DNA of 64,000 nt from Kribbella antiqua. Lineage in GTDB: Bacteria > Actinomycetota > Actinomycetes > Propionibacteriales > Kribbellaceae. A program made the position numbers and the translations under genes. This document shows positions 33,770 to 43,758 of this stretch, in pieces. Positions within the stretch are counted from its first letter, which is position 1. Each line of letters begins with the position of its first letter. The notes below the pieces were generated by a model that did not search any database, was not told the DNA's origin, and was given only the letters and a program-made list of their open reading frames with translations. Location of the stretch: assembly GCF_004345665.1 (NCBI RefSeq), contig NZ_SLWR01000001.1:372001-436000 (forward strand), read 5' to 3'.

Positions 33770-34831
33770 TCAGGGGCGTGGGTGGATGTCTCGGCGGTAG
33801 GACTTGGTTTGGCGGGCCCAGGCCTTCTTGGCTTCTGCGCGGAGGCGCATGTCGGTCCGGCGCGCCATGAACGCAGCTTCGCGTTGGAGCTTGGTCCAGC
33901 TCTCGTAGCGCCGTACGGGCAGGCTGCCATCCTCCAGCGCGGCCTGGACCGCGCAGCCAGGCTCAGTGACGTGAACACAGTCCTTGAACTTGCACTGCTC
34001 GGCCAGCGCGGTGATGTCCGGGAACGCCGCGGCCAGTCCCACGCCGGACTCCTGCAGCCCGATCCCCCGCAGCCCAGGCGTGTCGATGACGACTCCACCA
34101 CTCGGCAGCACGATCAGCTCGCGCCGTACGGACGTATGCCGCCCCTTGCCGTCGTCACGGATCTCCTGCACGTCCAGCAGCTCCGCACCGGCCAGTGCGT
34201 TCACCAGCGACGACTTACCCGCACCACTCGCCCCAAGCAACGCCACAGTCGCGTCACCAGCCAGCAACTCCCCTACAGCCTCCAGGCCCTCACCTGTCGT
34301 CGCACTGCACACAAGTACGTCGGCACCCGGCGCAGCACGCGCCACGTCGTCAGCAACGGAGTCCGCATCGCCGACCAGGTCCGCCTTCGTCAGTACGACG
34401 ACCGGCCGCGCACCGCTTTCCCACGCCAGCGCGAGGAACCGCTCGATCCGGCCGATGTTCGGCTCGGGGTGGAGCCCGACCACGATCGCGATCACGTCGA
34501 CGTTGGCCGCCAGCACCTGCCCCTTCGACGTACCGCTGACTTCTGCGCGCACGATCGCCGTACGACGTGGAGCCACCGACTCGACGGTGATGCGTTCGTC
34601 CGGCCAGTACCGCAGTACGACCCAGTCCCCTGTACATGGGCCGGCCTGGGGGTCGCTGGCCATCGCGGCGAGGAGCGCACCGGACCACGTCGCGCGGACC
34701 GGACCGTCCTCGGTGAATACCGTCGCCAGGCCCCTGTCGACCCTGGCGACGCGTCCCGGCACACCCGGGAAGTCGTTCAGATACGAAGCCGTGGAGCTGT
34801 CGAGTCCCAGGGCCTGGAGTGTTGCTGACAT
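33770..34831 (-). CDS. rsgA: Ribosome small-subunit biogenesis GTPase RsgA
   Basis: A 353-residue circularly permuted GTPase. An N-terminal OB-like domain precedes VVLTKADLV (G4), then GASGAGKSSLVNALAG (G1) and IDTPGLRGIG (G3), the order that defines the family. A C-terminal zinc knuckle, CKFKDCVHVTEPGC, provides C-x4-C-x-H-x5-C. RsgA helps mature the 30S subunit. A 19-residue frame with its own SD precedes it. Confidence 0.94.
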   Translation of the reverse strand: MSATLQALGLDSSTASYLNDFPGVPGRVARVDRGLATVFTEDGPVRATWSGALLAAMASDPQAGPCTGDWVVLRYWPDERITVESVAPRRTAIVRAEVSGTSKGQVLAANVDVIAIVVGLHPEPNIGRIERFLALAWESGARPVVVLTKADLVGDADSVADDVARAAPGADVLVCSATTGEGLEAVGELLAGDATVALLGASGAGKSSLVNALAGAELLDVQEIRDDGKGRHTSVRRELIVLPSGGVVIDTPGLRGIGLQESGVGLAAAFPDITALAEQCKFKDCVHVTEPGCAVQAALEDGSLPVRRYESWTKLQREAAFMARRTDMRLRAEAKKAWARQTKSYRRDIHPRP

Positions 34832-34865
34832 GCGGCGAACCTTTCGGAGGGTCCGGCCGCGAGAT

Positions 34866-34925
34866 TCAGCTCAGCGGACGGACAATGCGGGAGACGTCGG
34901 CCCCGTGGGCCTGGTCGAAGCTCAT
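34866..34925 (-). CDS. Putative 19-residue leader peptide upstream of rsgA
   Basis: MSFDQAHGADVSRIVRPLS, with a strong AAGGGAGG SD eight to nine bases before its ATG, ends 34 bases before rsgA begins. It is too short for most gene finders. It may be an attenuator peptide or a small protein. No homologue is claimed. Confidence 0.5.
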   Translation of the reverse strand: MSFDQAHGADVSRIVRPLS

Positions 34926-34980
34926 GGCGGGCGCCTCCCTTCTGAGTCCCGTGGTCCTGATCAAGAACCAGCTGATGCCG

Positions 34981-36213
34981 TCAGCGTAGGTCGTCGGATT
35001 CACTTTGCGCACCGGATTTTCCGACCGACGCGGGTTTCCGGACAACGGCCTCCCCATCGGACTCCGCAGACGACTCCGCAGGCGACTCCGCAGCCGATTC
35101 CGCAGTCGTGTCGGCAGCGGGCTCGGAGGCGGCCGCCGTGACTCCTTTACGAGTCGGTCGCCCGTCCGACCGTACGACGGCATCCGGCTGCTCGACCGGT
35201 GTCATCGGGTGCTCGTGGTGCGGCTCCGACTCGGCCTTCATCACCGGCTCGGCCTCGTCCTCGACAGCAGGCTCGTTAGCAGCCGCGGCAGCCTCCAAAG
35301 CTTCGGTCCGCGACTTGTGCGGCCACAGCCGGTCCACCACAGCGTTCAGCGCCGCCCCGATCAGTACGGCGATCGCCGTCATGTACAGCCACATCAGTAC
35401 GGCGATCGGCGCCGCCAGCGGCCCGTAGATCGACGTACCGCCGACCGTGCTCTGCAGGATCCAGCGCAGCACGAAGCTGCCCAGGATCCAGATCGACAAC
35501 GCCAGGAACGACCCGGGCAGATCGGACACCCACGGCGTCCGCACCGGTACCGACAAGTGGTAGAGGGTGTTCAGGAAGCCCGCCGACAGGATTGTCACCA
35601 CGGGCCAGTACAGCTGGTTCAGGAAGTCGAGCCGGTGCGGCAGCAACGCGTCGACCGCGTCCGGACCGGCCAGCACCAGCGGCAGCACGATCACGCCGAT
35701 CACGAGCGCGGCGCAGTACAGCGAGAAGGACAGCGCGCGGGTCCGGACGATGCCGCGCTTGCCGCCCATCCCGTACATGATCGTGATGGTGTCGACGAAC
35801 ACGTTCAGCGCGCGGCTGCCAGACCACAGGGCGAGGACGAAACCGATCGAGATGACGTCCGGCCGGCCGCCGTTCAGGACGCTGTTCAGGGTCGGCACGA
35901 TGACGCTCTGGACCGAGTCGGCGGTCAGCGCCTGGGCCGCGAGGTCGACGATCTGCGACTTGATCTCTTCGATCGTCTCGACCTCGAAGTACTTGCTCGC
36001 GATGTAACCGAGACTTCCGGCCAGCCCGAAGATCAGCGGCGGCAGCGAGAGGATGGCGAAGAACGCCCCCTCGGCCGCGAGTCCGGTGACACGGTAGCGC
36101 AGGCAGACACCGACGGTCTGGGTGAGCAGCTTCCAGGTCGTCGCGGGAATCTTGCGGACCCAACCCAATGAGAGGGAGCTCCCACCGCGGGCTCCTGCCC
36201 CTGAACGTGCCAT
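34981..36213 (-). CDS. YihY/BrkB-family membrane protein
   Basis: A 410-residue protein. About six membrane helices cover residues 30-300, with EGAFFAILSLPPLIFGLAGS at the first helix and YGPLAAPIAVLMWLYMTAIA at the last, both hallmarks of YihY/UPF0761. The C-terminal 110 residues are acidic and disordered and contain SAES-type repeats. The family has no settled biochemical role. ATG 36213 lies 19 bases from the divergent AidB-like start. Confidence 0.87.
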   Translation of the reverse strand: MARSGAGARGGSSLSLGWVRKIPATTWKLLTQTVGVCLRYRVTGLAAEGAFFAILSLPPLIFGLAGSLGYIASKYFEVETIEEIKSQIVDLAAQALTADSVQSVIVPTLNSVLNGGRPDVISIGFVLALWSGSRALNVFVDTITIMYGMGGKRGIVRTRALSFSLYCAALVIGVIVLPLVLAGPDAVDALLPHRLDFLNQLYWPVVTILSAGFLNTLYHLSVPVRTPWVSDLPGSFLALSIWILGSFVLRWILQSTVGGTSIYGPLAAPIAVLMWLYMTAIAVLIGAALNAVVDRLWPHKSRTEALEAAAAANEPAVEDEAEPVMKAESEPHHEHPMTPVEQPDAVVRSDGRPTRKGVTAAASEPAADTTAESAAESPAESSAESDGEAVVRKPASVGKSGAQSESDDLR

Positions 36214-36231
36214 ACCGCTTACCGTACTGAC

Positions 36232-37860
36232 ATGGCGGACCCATTCGCGGTAACGAACCAGGCTCCCCCACTGCGGGGCGTGAACTTCTTCACGCGGGAC
36301 GCGGCACTCGGTGACGCTCTGCGTCCGTACGCCGACTTGTCCGGCGATCTGGGACTGGCGAAGATCGGCGAGCTGGCGGGCAGCGAAGAGGCGCTCGCGC
36401 ACGCCCTTCCCGCGAACCAGCACCCGCCCGTCCTGCGCACCCACGACCGCTACGGCCACCGCATCGACGAGGTCGAGTTCCACCCGTCGTGGCACTGGCT
36501 GATGGAGCAGGCCGTCGGCTTCGGACTCCAGGCCGCGCCCTGGACCAGCGACCGACCGGCACCGCACCTCACCCGCGCGGCCGGCTTCTACGTCTGGTCC
36601 CAGGTCGAGCCCGGCCACGGCTGCCCGATCTCGATGACGTACGCCGCCGTGCCCGCGCTGCGAGCGGATGAACAGCTGGCGAAAGAGTGGGTGCCTCAGC
36701 TGGCTTCGACCCTGTACGACGTACGACGGCTGCCCGCGGCGGCGAAGAACGGCGTGCTGGCCGGGATGGGGATGACCGAGAAGCAGGGCGGATCCGACGT
36801 ACGGGCGAACCTGACCACGGCGACGCCGACGGGTAGTGACGGTGAATATCAGCTGAACGGGCACAAGTGGTTCTGCTCGGCGCCGCAGGTGGATGTGTTC
36901 CTGGTACTCGCGCAGGCGCCGGAAGGACTGAGCTGCTTCGTCGTCCCGCGGGTGCTTGCCGATGGCAACCGGAACGCGTTCGCGCTGCAGCGTCTGAAGG
37001 ACAAGCTCGGCAACCGGTCGAACGCATCCAGCGAGGTCGAGTTCCACAACACGATCGGCTACCGCCTCGGCGAGGAGGGCGCCGGCGTCCGCACCATCAT
37101 CGATATGGTCGCCGCCACCCGATTGGACTGCGTCCTCGGCTCAGCCGCCCTCCAGCGCCGCGCTCTGGTGGAGGCCGTCTGGCACACCCGCCACCGCTCC
37201 GCCTTCGGCGGCCTTCTCGCCGACAAGCCCACGATGCAGAACGTACTGGCGGACCTTGCGCTGGAGAGTGAGGCGGCGACTGCGCTGGGAATGCGGCTCG
37301 CGGCTGCCGTCGACTCCGCGGTCCAAGGTGATGCCAAGGCGGCGGCATTTCGGCGGATTGCGCTTCCGTTGGCGAAGTTCTGGGTTTGTAAGCGGACGCC
37401 GTTCATGGTGGCTGAGGCGTTGGAGTGTCTTGGCGGGAACGGGTTTGTCGAGGAGTCCGGGATGCCGTTGTTGTTCCGGGAGTCGCCGTTGAACTCGATC
37501 TGGGAAGGGTCGGGGAACGTCAACGCGCTCGACGTCCTGCGAGCACTGAGAAGGCCCGAGTCGCTGGAGGCCTGGCTGACGGAGCTGGCCGCGTGCCAGG
37601 GTGCCGACCAACGGCTCGATGCCGCGGTCAACGACGTACTGCAAGCGCTTGCTGATATCGAAGGCGCCGAGGCCGGAGCGCGCCGGCTGGCCGCGCGGAT
37701 GGCCGTGTGCCTCCAGGCATCGCTGCTCATCCGGCACTCGACGCCCGAAGTCGCCGACGCCTTCATCGCGTCCAGGCTGGCGAACGACTGGGGTGGTGTC
37801 TTCGGCACACTCCCGAGGACCACGCCGTTCCAGTTGATCCTCGATCGCGCGATAGGGTGA
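36232..37860 (+). CDS. AidB-like acyl-CoA dehydrogenase
   Basis: A 542-residue flavoprotein of the acyl-CoA dehydrogenase superfamily. The N-terminus (NQAPPLRGVNFFTRDAAL) and GMGMTEKQGGSDVRANLTTA are AidB landmarks, followed by GYRLGEEGAGVRTIIDMVAA, and ECLGGNGFVEESGMPLLFRE where the family keeps its flavin and DNA-binding features. AidB-type proteins are tied to alkylation damage responses. No ada or alkA gene is adjacent, so the role is inferred from family. Confidence 0.88.
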   Translation: MADPFAVTNQAPPLRGVNFFTRDAALGDALRPYADLSGDLGLAKIGELAGSEEALAHALPANQHPPVLRTHDRYGHRIDEVEFHPSWHWLMEQAVGFGLQAAPWTSDRPAPHLTRAAGFYVWSQVEPGHGCPISMTYAAVPALRADEQLAKEWVPQLASTLYDVRRLPAAAKNGVLAGMGMTEKQGGSDVRANLTTATPTGSDGEYQLNGHKWFCSAPQVDVFLVLAQAPEGLSCFVVPRVLADGNRNAFALQRLKDKLGNRSNASSEVEFHNTIGYRLGEEGAGVRTIIDMVAATRLDCVLGSAALQRRALVEAVWHTRHRSAFGGLLADKPTMQNVLADLALESEAATALGMRLAAAVDSAVQGDAKAAAFRRIALPLAKFWVCKRTPFMVAEALECLGGNGFVEESGMPLLFRESPLNSIWEGSGNVNALDVLRALRRPESLEAWLTELAACQGADQRLDAAVNDVLQALADIEGAEAGARRLAARMAVCLQASLLIRHSTPEVADAFIASRLANDWGGVFGTLPRTTPFQLILDRAIG

Positions 37861-37940
37861 GGCGTCGCGACTGGCGCGCTGAGGTGGAGAACCACCGGGG
37901 AGCGAAGAACGCGGGCACCGTGCGCCTGGGTGCCGGCGAC
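37861..37940 (+). promoter_or_regulatory. ZTP (pfl) riboswitch upstream of glyA
   Basis: Directly after the previous stop codon comes GCGACTGGCG, then GGTGG-AGAA-CCACC and GGGGAGCGAA, and about ten bases later the conserved CCGTGCGCCTGGGTGCC. These are the two halves of the ZTP riboswitch, which senses ZTP/ZMP when 10-formyl-folate is short and turns on one-carbon genes. The glyA SD (CAGGAGAG) follows within 20 bases, so control is probably at the ribosome binding site. Known family; assigned by eye. Confidence 0.85.
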
Positions 37941-37966
37941 CCACTGCAACCGCAGGAGAGACAACG

Positions 37967-39415
37967 ATGACTCAACCCTTCGATGCCGCCGCCGCATCGG
38001 CCGCGTACCGCAACGCGCTCGAGGTGATCGGCGCGGTGGAACCCACCATCGCCGGCGCGATCAAGGCCGAACTGGCCGACCAGCGCTCGTCGCTGAAACT
38101 GATCGCAAGCGAGAACTACGCCTCCCCCGCCACCTTGCTGACGATGGGCAACTGGCTGTCCGACAAGTACGCCGAGGGCACCATCGGGCACCGCTTTTAC
38201 GCCGGCTGCCAGAACGTCGACACCGTCGAGCAGACCGCGGCCGACCACGCGAAGGCGCTGTTCGACGCGCCACACGCCTACGTCCAGCCGCACTCCGGCA
38301 TCGACGCGAACCTGGTCGCCTTCTGGGCGATCCTGGCCCAGCGGATCGAGTCCCCGGCGCTGGCCGAGGCAGGCGCGAAGCACGTCAACGACCTGACCGA
38401 CGAGGACTGGACCAAGCTCCGCAAGGCGCTCGGCGACCAGAAGATGCTCGGCATGTCGCTGGACGCCGGCGGTCACCTGACCCACGGCTTCCGGCCGAAC
38501 ATCTCCGGCAAGATGTTCAACCAGCACTCCTACGGCACCGACCCGGAGACCGGGCTGCTGGACTACGACAAGGTCGCCGCGACGGCGCGTGAGTTCAAGC
38601 CGCTGATCCTGATCGCGGGCTACTCGGCGTACCCGCGCAAGATCAACTTCGCGAAGATGCGCGCGATCGCGGACGAGGTCGGCGCGACTCTGATGGTCGA
38701 CATGGCCCACTTCGCCGGCCTGGTCGCGGGCAAGGTCTTCACCGGCGACTTCGACCCGATCCCGCACGCGCACGTCACCACGACCACCACGCACAAGTCG
38801 CTCCGCGGCCCGCGCGGCGGCATGGTGCTGTGCCAGCCCGAGTACGCCGATTCCGTCGACCGCGGCTGCCCGATGGTCCTCGGTGGTCCGCTCAGCCAGA
38901 CGATGGCGGCAAAGGCGGTCGCGCTGGCCGAGGCGCGGCAGCCGTCGTTCCAGGAGTACGCGCAGGCGGTCGCGGACAACGCGGTCTCGCTGGCCGAGGG
39001 CCTGATGAAGCGCGGCGTCAAGCTCGTCACGGATGGCACCGAGAACCACCTGGTGCTGCTGGACGTGTCGTCGTACGGGATCACCGGGCGGCAGGCCGAG
39101 TCGGCGTTGCTCGACGCGGGCATCGTGACGAACCGGAACGCCGTACCGCGGGACCCGAACGGCGCCTGGTACACCTCCGGGGTCCGGATCGGTACGCCGG
39201 CGCTGACCACGCGCGGCTTCGGGGCGGACGAGTTCGACCGGGTGGCCGAGCTGATCGTCGACGTACTGTCCTCGACCACGCCGACGACGACGTCCGCCGG
39301 TGCTCCGTCGAAGGCGAAGTACGTGCTCGCTGACGGCGTCGCCGACAAGACCAAGGCGGCGTCGGCCGAGCTGCTCGACAAGCACCCGCTCTACCCGGGC
39401 CTCGAGCTCAGCTGA
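37967..39415 (+). CDS. glyA: Serine hydroxymethyltransferase
   Basis: A 482-residue PLP enzyme. [20 protein letters not shown] is the N-terminal SHMT block, [16 protein letters not shown] contains the PLP lysine, and [10 protein letters not shown] the late conserved segment. It converts serine and tetrahydrofolate to glycine and methylene-tetrahydrofolate. Somewhat longer than the usual 415-430 residues, with insertions around [14 protein letters not shown]. The upstream ZTP riboswitch links it to folate status. Confidence 0.95.
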   Translation: MTQPFDAAAASAAYRNALEVIGAVEPTIAGAIKAELADQRSSLKLIASENYASPATLLTMGNWLSDKYAEGTIGHRFYAGCQNVDTVEQTAADHAKALFDAPHAYVQPHSGIDANLVAFWAILAQRIESPALAEAGAKHVNDLTDEDWTKLRKALGDQKMLGMSLDAGGHLTHGFRPNISGKMFNQHSYGTDPETGLLDYDKVAATAREFKPLILIAGYSAYPRKINFAKMRAIADEVGATLMVDMAHFAGLVAGKVFTGDFDPIPHAHVTTTTTHKSLRGPRGGMVLCQPEYADSVDRGCPMVLGGPLSQTMAAKAVALAEARQPSFQEYAQAVADNAVSLAEGLMKRGVKLVTDGTENHLVLLDVSSYGITGRQAESALLDAGIVTNRNAVPRDPNGAWYTSGVRIGTPALTTRGFGADEFDRVAELIVDVLSSTTPTTTSAGAPSKAKYVLADGVADKTKAASAELLDKHPLYPGLELS

Positions 39416-39421
39416 CCGTGT

Positions 39422-39449
39422 GCGGAGCGCCCGCTCCAGGGCGCTCCGC
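39422..39449 (+). terminator. glyA terminator hairpin
   Basis: GCGGAGCGCCC (39422-39432) and GGGCGCTCCGC (39439-39449) form a perfect 11-bp stem with a six-base loop, seven bases after the glyA stop. Its last base is the first base of the downstream operator. Confidence 0.75.
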
Positions 39450-39474
39450 AACTATCACGAACGCGTGATAGTTG
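39449..39474 (+). promoter_or_regulatory. Palindromic operator upstream of the MarR-like gene
   Basis: CAACTATCACG and CGTGATAGTTG form a perfect 11-bp inverted repeat around AACG, 15 bases before the start of the MarR-like gene. It is probably the autoregulatory site. Confidence 0.7.
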
Positions 39475-39489
39475 CGATAGCCTGCAGCC

Positions 39490-39960
39490 ATGACTGATCC
39501 CACAGTCGAAGAGATCAGCCAGTTCGTCGAGCGGTTCGCCGGGGTGCTGGCGAACAGTGGGGTGCCGACGATGTCCGCGCGGGTGATGGGCCGGATGCTG
39601 GTCAGTCCGACCGGCACGTTGACCTCGGCCGAGCTGGCCGAGTCGCTGCGCATCAGCCAGCCGGCCGTGTCGGGCGCCGTACGGCAACTGCTGCAGGTCG
39701 GATTCATCTCGCGGGAGCGGATCCCGGGATCGCGCAAGGATCACTACCGGATCCGCGACGACGTGTTCGCCGCGATCCTCGAACGGCGCAACAGCGCGCT
39801 GGACGAGTGGGAGTCGACCAGCCGATCGGGCGTCGAGCTGTTCGGCGCCGACTCCCCCGTCGGCTGCCGGCTGGCCGAGGCGGCGGACTTCTTCGCCTTC
39901 ATCCACAAAGACCTCGATCAGCTGATCAAGAGCTGGCGGGCGGAACACGGGCGGCCGTAG
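39490..39960 (+). CDS. MarR/GbsR-like transcriptional regulator
   Basis: A 156-residue winged-helix protein: [20 protein letters not shown], then [20 protein letters not shown] (recognition helix) and [16 protein letters not shown] (wing). The C-terminal helices probably dimerise. A perfect palindrome lies just upstream. The 3-prime end overlaps the end of the opposing cyclase gene by 35 bases. The usual neighbour (an efflux gene) is missing, so its targets are elsewhere or it only controls itself. Confidence 0.85.
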   Translation: MTDPTVEEISQFVERFAGVLANSGVPTMSARVMGRMLVSPTGTLTSAELAESLRISQPAVSGAVRQLLQVGFISRERIPGSRKDHYRIRDDVFAAILERRNSALDEWESTSRSGVELFGADSPVGCRLAEAADFFAFIHKDLDQLIKSWRAEHGRP

Positions 39961-42589
39961 TGGATCGCGCTACGTCCGGGAACTTGGCGAGGAGGTCTTC
40001 GACGCGTTCCGACCGACCCTGGCGGCGGTGGGCCTCCCATTCCTCGGGTGACATCACGCCGTCGATCAGCTCGAGCGCCTCCGCGAGCTCCTCGTCCCGA
40101 TGCGGGTTCGGCATCTCGAGGCGTTGCCCCATCGCCTCCTCCGCACCGAACAGGTGGGCAGCGCCGGCCGGATCGCCGCGCCGGAGGAGAATGTTCATCA
40201 CGGTGTTCGCGAACGCCATGGTCAGGCTCGGGCTGCCGAGCGCCACGACCGTATCGACCAGACCGCCGGCCAGCTCGCTCGCCTCATCGAGGCGATTCGC
40301 GACTGCGAGCAGGTAGGCCAGGTTCTGGCCTTGCACCGCCGCCTCGTGAACGTCGCCGATGTCGTCGAGGATCGACAACGACTCCCTCATCAGTACCTCG
40401 GCGCGATCGAGTCGGCCCAGTTGCTCCTGCACACCGCCGAGGTGGCCCAGGACCCTTGCGAGTCCGCCCCTGTCGTCGAGTTTCCGCTGCAGGTCGAGAG
40501 CTTCCCGCAGCGTGTCGCATGCGGCTTCGGCGTCTCCAGCCCGGGCCTGAGCCGAGCCCAATAGGCTCAGCGCGAGAGCCACTCCGGGGCGGTCGTTCAG
40601 CGTCGTCGCCATCGCGAGGCTTCTGGTGGCCACTTCGTGCGCGCGTTCGATCTCGCCTTGCAGCAGAAGCAGATTCCCCAACCCCCGCAGGCAAGCGGCG
40701 AGGTCTCCTGACGGTACGTCGCCGGCCCGCTCGACGACCTGTTCGTACCAGCGCCGCCCCTCCGCGACGTACCCGCCCAGCACCCACATCCAGCTGAGGG
40801 CGGCGCACAGCCGGAGGCCGGTGGCAAGATCACCGGCGGCATCGTCCGGTTCTTCCAGCGGCATAGCCCAGGCGAGTGCGGCACGGAAGTTGCCCAGCTC
40901 GGCCGTGGCCAGCTCGAGACTTGTCCAGAGCGCGGACTCCCGCATCTCTCGCAGCTTCTCCGCGAGATCCGCGTAGTAGCCGGCGTGCGCGCGATGAGAG
41001 GCTTCCGCCTCGCCGGCCGCTCGTAGCTCGTCGTCGGCGTACCGGCCGATCGTCTGCAGCAGCGAAACCCTCGGTCCTCCGTCCGGACCTTCGGCGATCG
41101 TGACCAGGTTGGCATCATGAAGTTCCGCGATCACCTCGAGCGGGTCGCCTTGTTGCGAGGGTGCGAAGGCGACGGCGGCGACGGCATCGAGGTCGGCACC
41201 GGCGGAGAAGACTGCCAGCCGTCGAAAGACGCCGCGCTGCGCCGGGCTGAGCAGACGATACGACCACGCGATGGTCTCGCGGAGCGTCCGCTGCCGCTCG
41301 GGCGTCACGTTGCTCCGGGAGACGAGGTCGAGGGCTTGATCGATGCGATCGAGCAGCGCCTTGGTGCTCAGCACCTTGGCCCGAGTCGCACACAGCTCGA
41401 TGGCGAGCGGCAGTCCGTCCAGACGGCGGCAGATCGCCACCACATCGGCGACGTTGCCTGCCGTGAGACTGAACCCGGGTCGCACGGCACGCGCGCGTTC
41501 GACGAAGAGCTGCACAGCTCCGGAGCTCTCGGCCGCGGACAAGGTCACGTCGTCCGGCAACGCCAGCGGCTGCACCGGGTACTGACGCTCGGCAGCCAGC
41601 CCGAGCGGCCGTCGCGACGTCGTGATGATGCCGACGCCCGGTGCCGCTTCGAGAATGCGGGCAACGACCGTGTCCGCGCCCTCGAGCTGCTCCAGATTGT
41701 CCAGCACAAGCAGCAGCGAGCGGCGCGCCAGATGGGCGAGCAGCCGCTCCGGCCGGCGCTCCCTCGGAGGGAGGTCGAGCACTTCGGCGATCGACGTCCA
41801 CATCACCGGTTCGGTGACTACTGCCGTGAGGGGTACGAAGTACACGCCGTTGCCGAACCGGGAGGACAACCACTCGGCCGCCGAGCAGGCCAGCCGGGTC
41901 TTGCCGGCCCCACCGGGCCCGGTGAGTGTCACCAGGCGGACGTCCGGCGCACGGAAGATCTCCGTCAGTCGCGCATGGTCGTCGTCCCGGCCGATCAGGG
42001 GCGTCGCCGGCGCGGGCAGGCTGGTCGCCGTACCGACGGTGCGTAGTGGCGGGAAGTCCTCGCGCAGGCCCGCGACGGTCAACTGGTACAGGTGTTCCGG
42101 CTCGGGGATGTCCTTCAGGTGGTGTACGCCGAGATCACGCAGCGACGTGCCATCGGGCAACGCTCCGCGGACCAGGTCGCCGGTCACGGCCGAGATCACC
42201 ACCTGGCCGCCGTGTGCGGAGGCGGCGATCCGTGCCGCCCGGTGCACATCCATGCCCCAATAGTCTCCATCCAGCACCGCGGGCGTACCTGCGTGGATGC
42301 CCATGCGCACGCGCAGCCGTTCACCTTCCGGCCAGTCATGGTCGTCGAGTCGCCGCTGTGCCGCTGCGGCCGCCTCGATCGCCTCGTGGGCCGTACGGAA
42401 GACGACGAAGAAGCTGTCCCCCTCGGTCGACATCTCCGTACCGCCGGTGGCCGCCCACACACTCCGCAAGATGCGGCGGTGGTCCTCCAGCACGTCGACA
42501 TAACGGTGCCCCAGGCGGGTCAGGAGCACTGTCGACCCCTCGATGTCCGAGAACAACATCGAGACCGTCCCCATCGGCACACCACTCAT
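39926..42589 (-). CDS. Adenylate/guanylate cyclase-domain regulator with NB-ARC-type ATPase and TPR repeats
   Basis: An 887-residue protein. Residues 1-170 form a class III cyclase domain: [13 protein letters not shown] and [11 protein letters not shown] carry the two metal aspartates, and [18 protein letters not shown] the later active-site block. Residues 190-480 form an STAND ATPase ([20 protein letters not shown] Walker [12 protein letters not shown] Walker B). The rest is helical with TPR-like repeats. This layout is common in actinobacterial signal proteins without a DNA-binding domain. ATG 42589 has GAGG upstream. Confidence 0.88.
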   Translation of the reverse strand: MSGVPMGTVSMLFSDIEGSTVLLTRLGHRYVDVLEDHRRILRSVWAATGGTEMSTEGDSFFVVFRTAHEAIEAAAAAQRRLDDHDWPEGERLRVRMGIHAGTPAVLDGDYWGMDVHRAARIAASAHGGQVVISAVTGDLVRGALPDGTSLRDLGVHHLKDIPEPEHLYQLTVAGLREDFPPLRTVGTATSLPAPATPLIGRDDDHARLTEIFRAPDVRLVTLTGPGGAGKTRLACSAAEWLSSRFGNGVYFVPLTAVVTEPVMWTSIAEVLDLPPRERRPERLLAHLARRSLLLVLDNLEQLEGADTVVARILEAAPGVGIITTSRRPLGLAAERQYPVQPLALPDDVTLSAAESSGAVQLFVERARAVRPGFSLTAGNVADVVAICRRLDGLPLAIELCATRAKVLSTKALLDRIDQALDLVSRSNVTPERQRTLRETIAWSYRLLSPAQRGVFRRLAVFSAGADLDAVAAVAFAPSQQGDPLEVIAELHDANLVTIAEGPDGGPRVSLLQTIGRYADDELRAAGEAEASHRAHAGYYADLAEKLREMRESALWTSLELATAELGNFRAALAWAMPLEEPDDAAGDLATGLRLCAALSWMWVLGGYVAEGRRWYEQVVERAGDVPSGDLAACLRGLGNLLLLQGEIERAHEVATRSLAMATTLNDRPGVALALSLLGSAQARAGDAEAACDTLREALDLQRKLDDRGGLARVLGHLGGVQEQLGRLDRAEVLMRESLSILDDIGDVHEAAVQGQNLAYLLAVANRLDEASELAGGLVDTVVALGSPSLTMAFANTVMNILLRRGDPAGAAHLFGAEEAMGQRLEMPNPHRDEELAEALELIDGVMSPEEWEAHRRQGRSERVEDLLAKFPDVARSTTAARVPPASS

Positions 42590-42655
42590 CGACCTCACCC
42601 CCACGCCCCAGCAGTATCGCACCGAGCACCCTTCGACTCCCTAGACTGCTGAGGG

Positions 42656-43672
42656 ATGAACCTGCATGATGCGAAGGCTCTGACCGGACCGGAGTGGCTG
42701 CAAAGTGCTGCTCGGATCGCTTGGGAAACCCGCATCATGCGCCGCCGGGTGCCGATCTACAAGGCGACGATCTGGGCCCTGCAACAGCTCAACAATCTGA
42801 GCCGGGGTCCTGATCGACCGTCGATGAAGGTCACCAACTGGGAGCGGATGGGGCCGGGCGGCAAGACCTTCTGGATGCCGAAGCTCGAGACGATGACTGG
42901 CCGGACCGACGACCCGATCACTTCTGCGCGGGAGCTGCGCACCCGGACGACGTTCGCGTCGCGGCTCGCCCGGGTGATCTCGGCCGATGAATGGCCGCAG
43001 ATCATCGCGGAGTACCAAAGCCGAAAGCAGGGCAATCCGCCCCGGTTCCACTACATCAGTCACCGGCCGTTGAATCTGGCCTCGCACGAGTTGATGGACA
43101 AGGCCTGGGCCAGTGGCGAGCTCCCCACCCCGGAGTACCGGCGCTGGAAAGAAGAGGTGAAACTCAACGACGCTCCCGGCCTCTACAGCGAGTTCTACAC
43201 GCACGGCGGATCGCGCACCATTCCCGGCGGTGAGACCAATCCGGCCTACCGGCTCGCCCGTCTCCTGTACGACGTCGCTTGGCGGGACAAAGCGTCGATG
43301 GGGAACGAGGTCCGCGTTCTCCGCAAGGCCCGGGTCCTGCGGGCTCAGCAAGTCGTCAAGTTCCTCAGGGCCGAGGTGTCCCAGGTCTTCAAGGGCGCCG
43401 GGACCGAACGACCGGCCGCACCGAAACCGGGAGACGTCCTCACCCCGGAAGTCATTGCCGCCGTGTACGACTTCACCAACCCACCCGAGCTTCGCAGTGC
43501 GGCCGCCCGTGGCGAGACCACACCGGACCGCGTCCACGCGAACGCCGTCGACCTCGCCACCACGGTCGCCCGTGCACTCCCTCCGCCCAGAGTCAAACGT
43601 GACCCGGAGGCAGCGCCCCCACCGGCAGCCCGCCCACCAAAGCATCCGCCGCGGAACGACCTGTCACGCTGA
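42656..43672 (+). CDS. Hypothetical protein, 338 residues
   Basis: I do not recognise this family. The protein is soluble, rich in Arg, Trp and charged residues (WETRIMRRRVPIYKATIWAL; PEYRRWKEEVKLNDAPGLY), and ends in a Pro-rich basic tail (PPPAARPPKHPPRNDL). Codon use fits the plus strand, and an overlapping minus-strand frame of similar length is a shadow. It is divergent from the cyclase/STAND gene with 66 bases between starts, so it may be co-regulated with it. Confidence 0.6.
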   Translation: MNLHDAKALTGPEWLQSAARIAWETRIMRRRVPIYKATIWALQQLNNLSRGPDRPSMKVTNWERMGPGGKTFWMPKLETMTGRTDDPITSARELRTRTTFASRLARVISADEWPQIIAEYQSRKQGNPPRFHYISHRPLNLASHELMDKAWASGELPTPEYRRWKEEVKLNDAPGLYSEFYTHGGSRTIPGGETNPAYRLARLLYDVAWRDKASMGNEVRVLRKARVLRAQQVVKFLRAEVSQVFKGAGTERPAAPKPGDVLTPEVIAAVYDFTNPPELRSAAARGETTPDRVHANAVDLATTVARALPPPRVKRDPEAAPPPAARPPKHPPRNDLSR

Positions 43673-43696
43673 TTCCCCCGACTGCAGTTGGGATCC

Positions 43697-43755
43697 TGGA
43701 GGGTTTTGCTCCATATAAGCAAGAACCCCTCCACCAATCGCCGCAAAACCCTCCA
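43697..43755. terminator. Long-loop hairpin between convergent genes
   Basis: TGGAGGGTTTTGC (43697-43709) pairs perfectly over 13 bp with GCAAAACCCTCCA (43743-43755). A second, imperfect partner (GCAAGAACCCCTCC, 43719-43732) sits in the loop, so two alternative hairpins are possible. Confidence 0.65.
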
Positions 43756-43758
43756 TGG

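Noticed and set aside
42641-43645. A 334-residue minus-strand frame opposite the hypothetical gene
   Set aside because: Codon composition and start context favour the plus-strand frame; this one is rich in Arg/Gly/Pro as expected from an antisense shadow.
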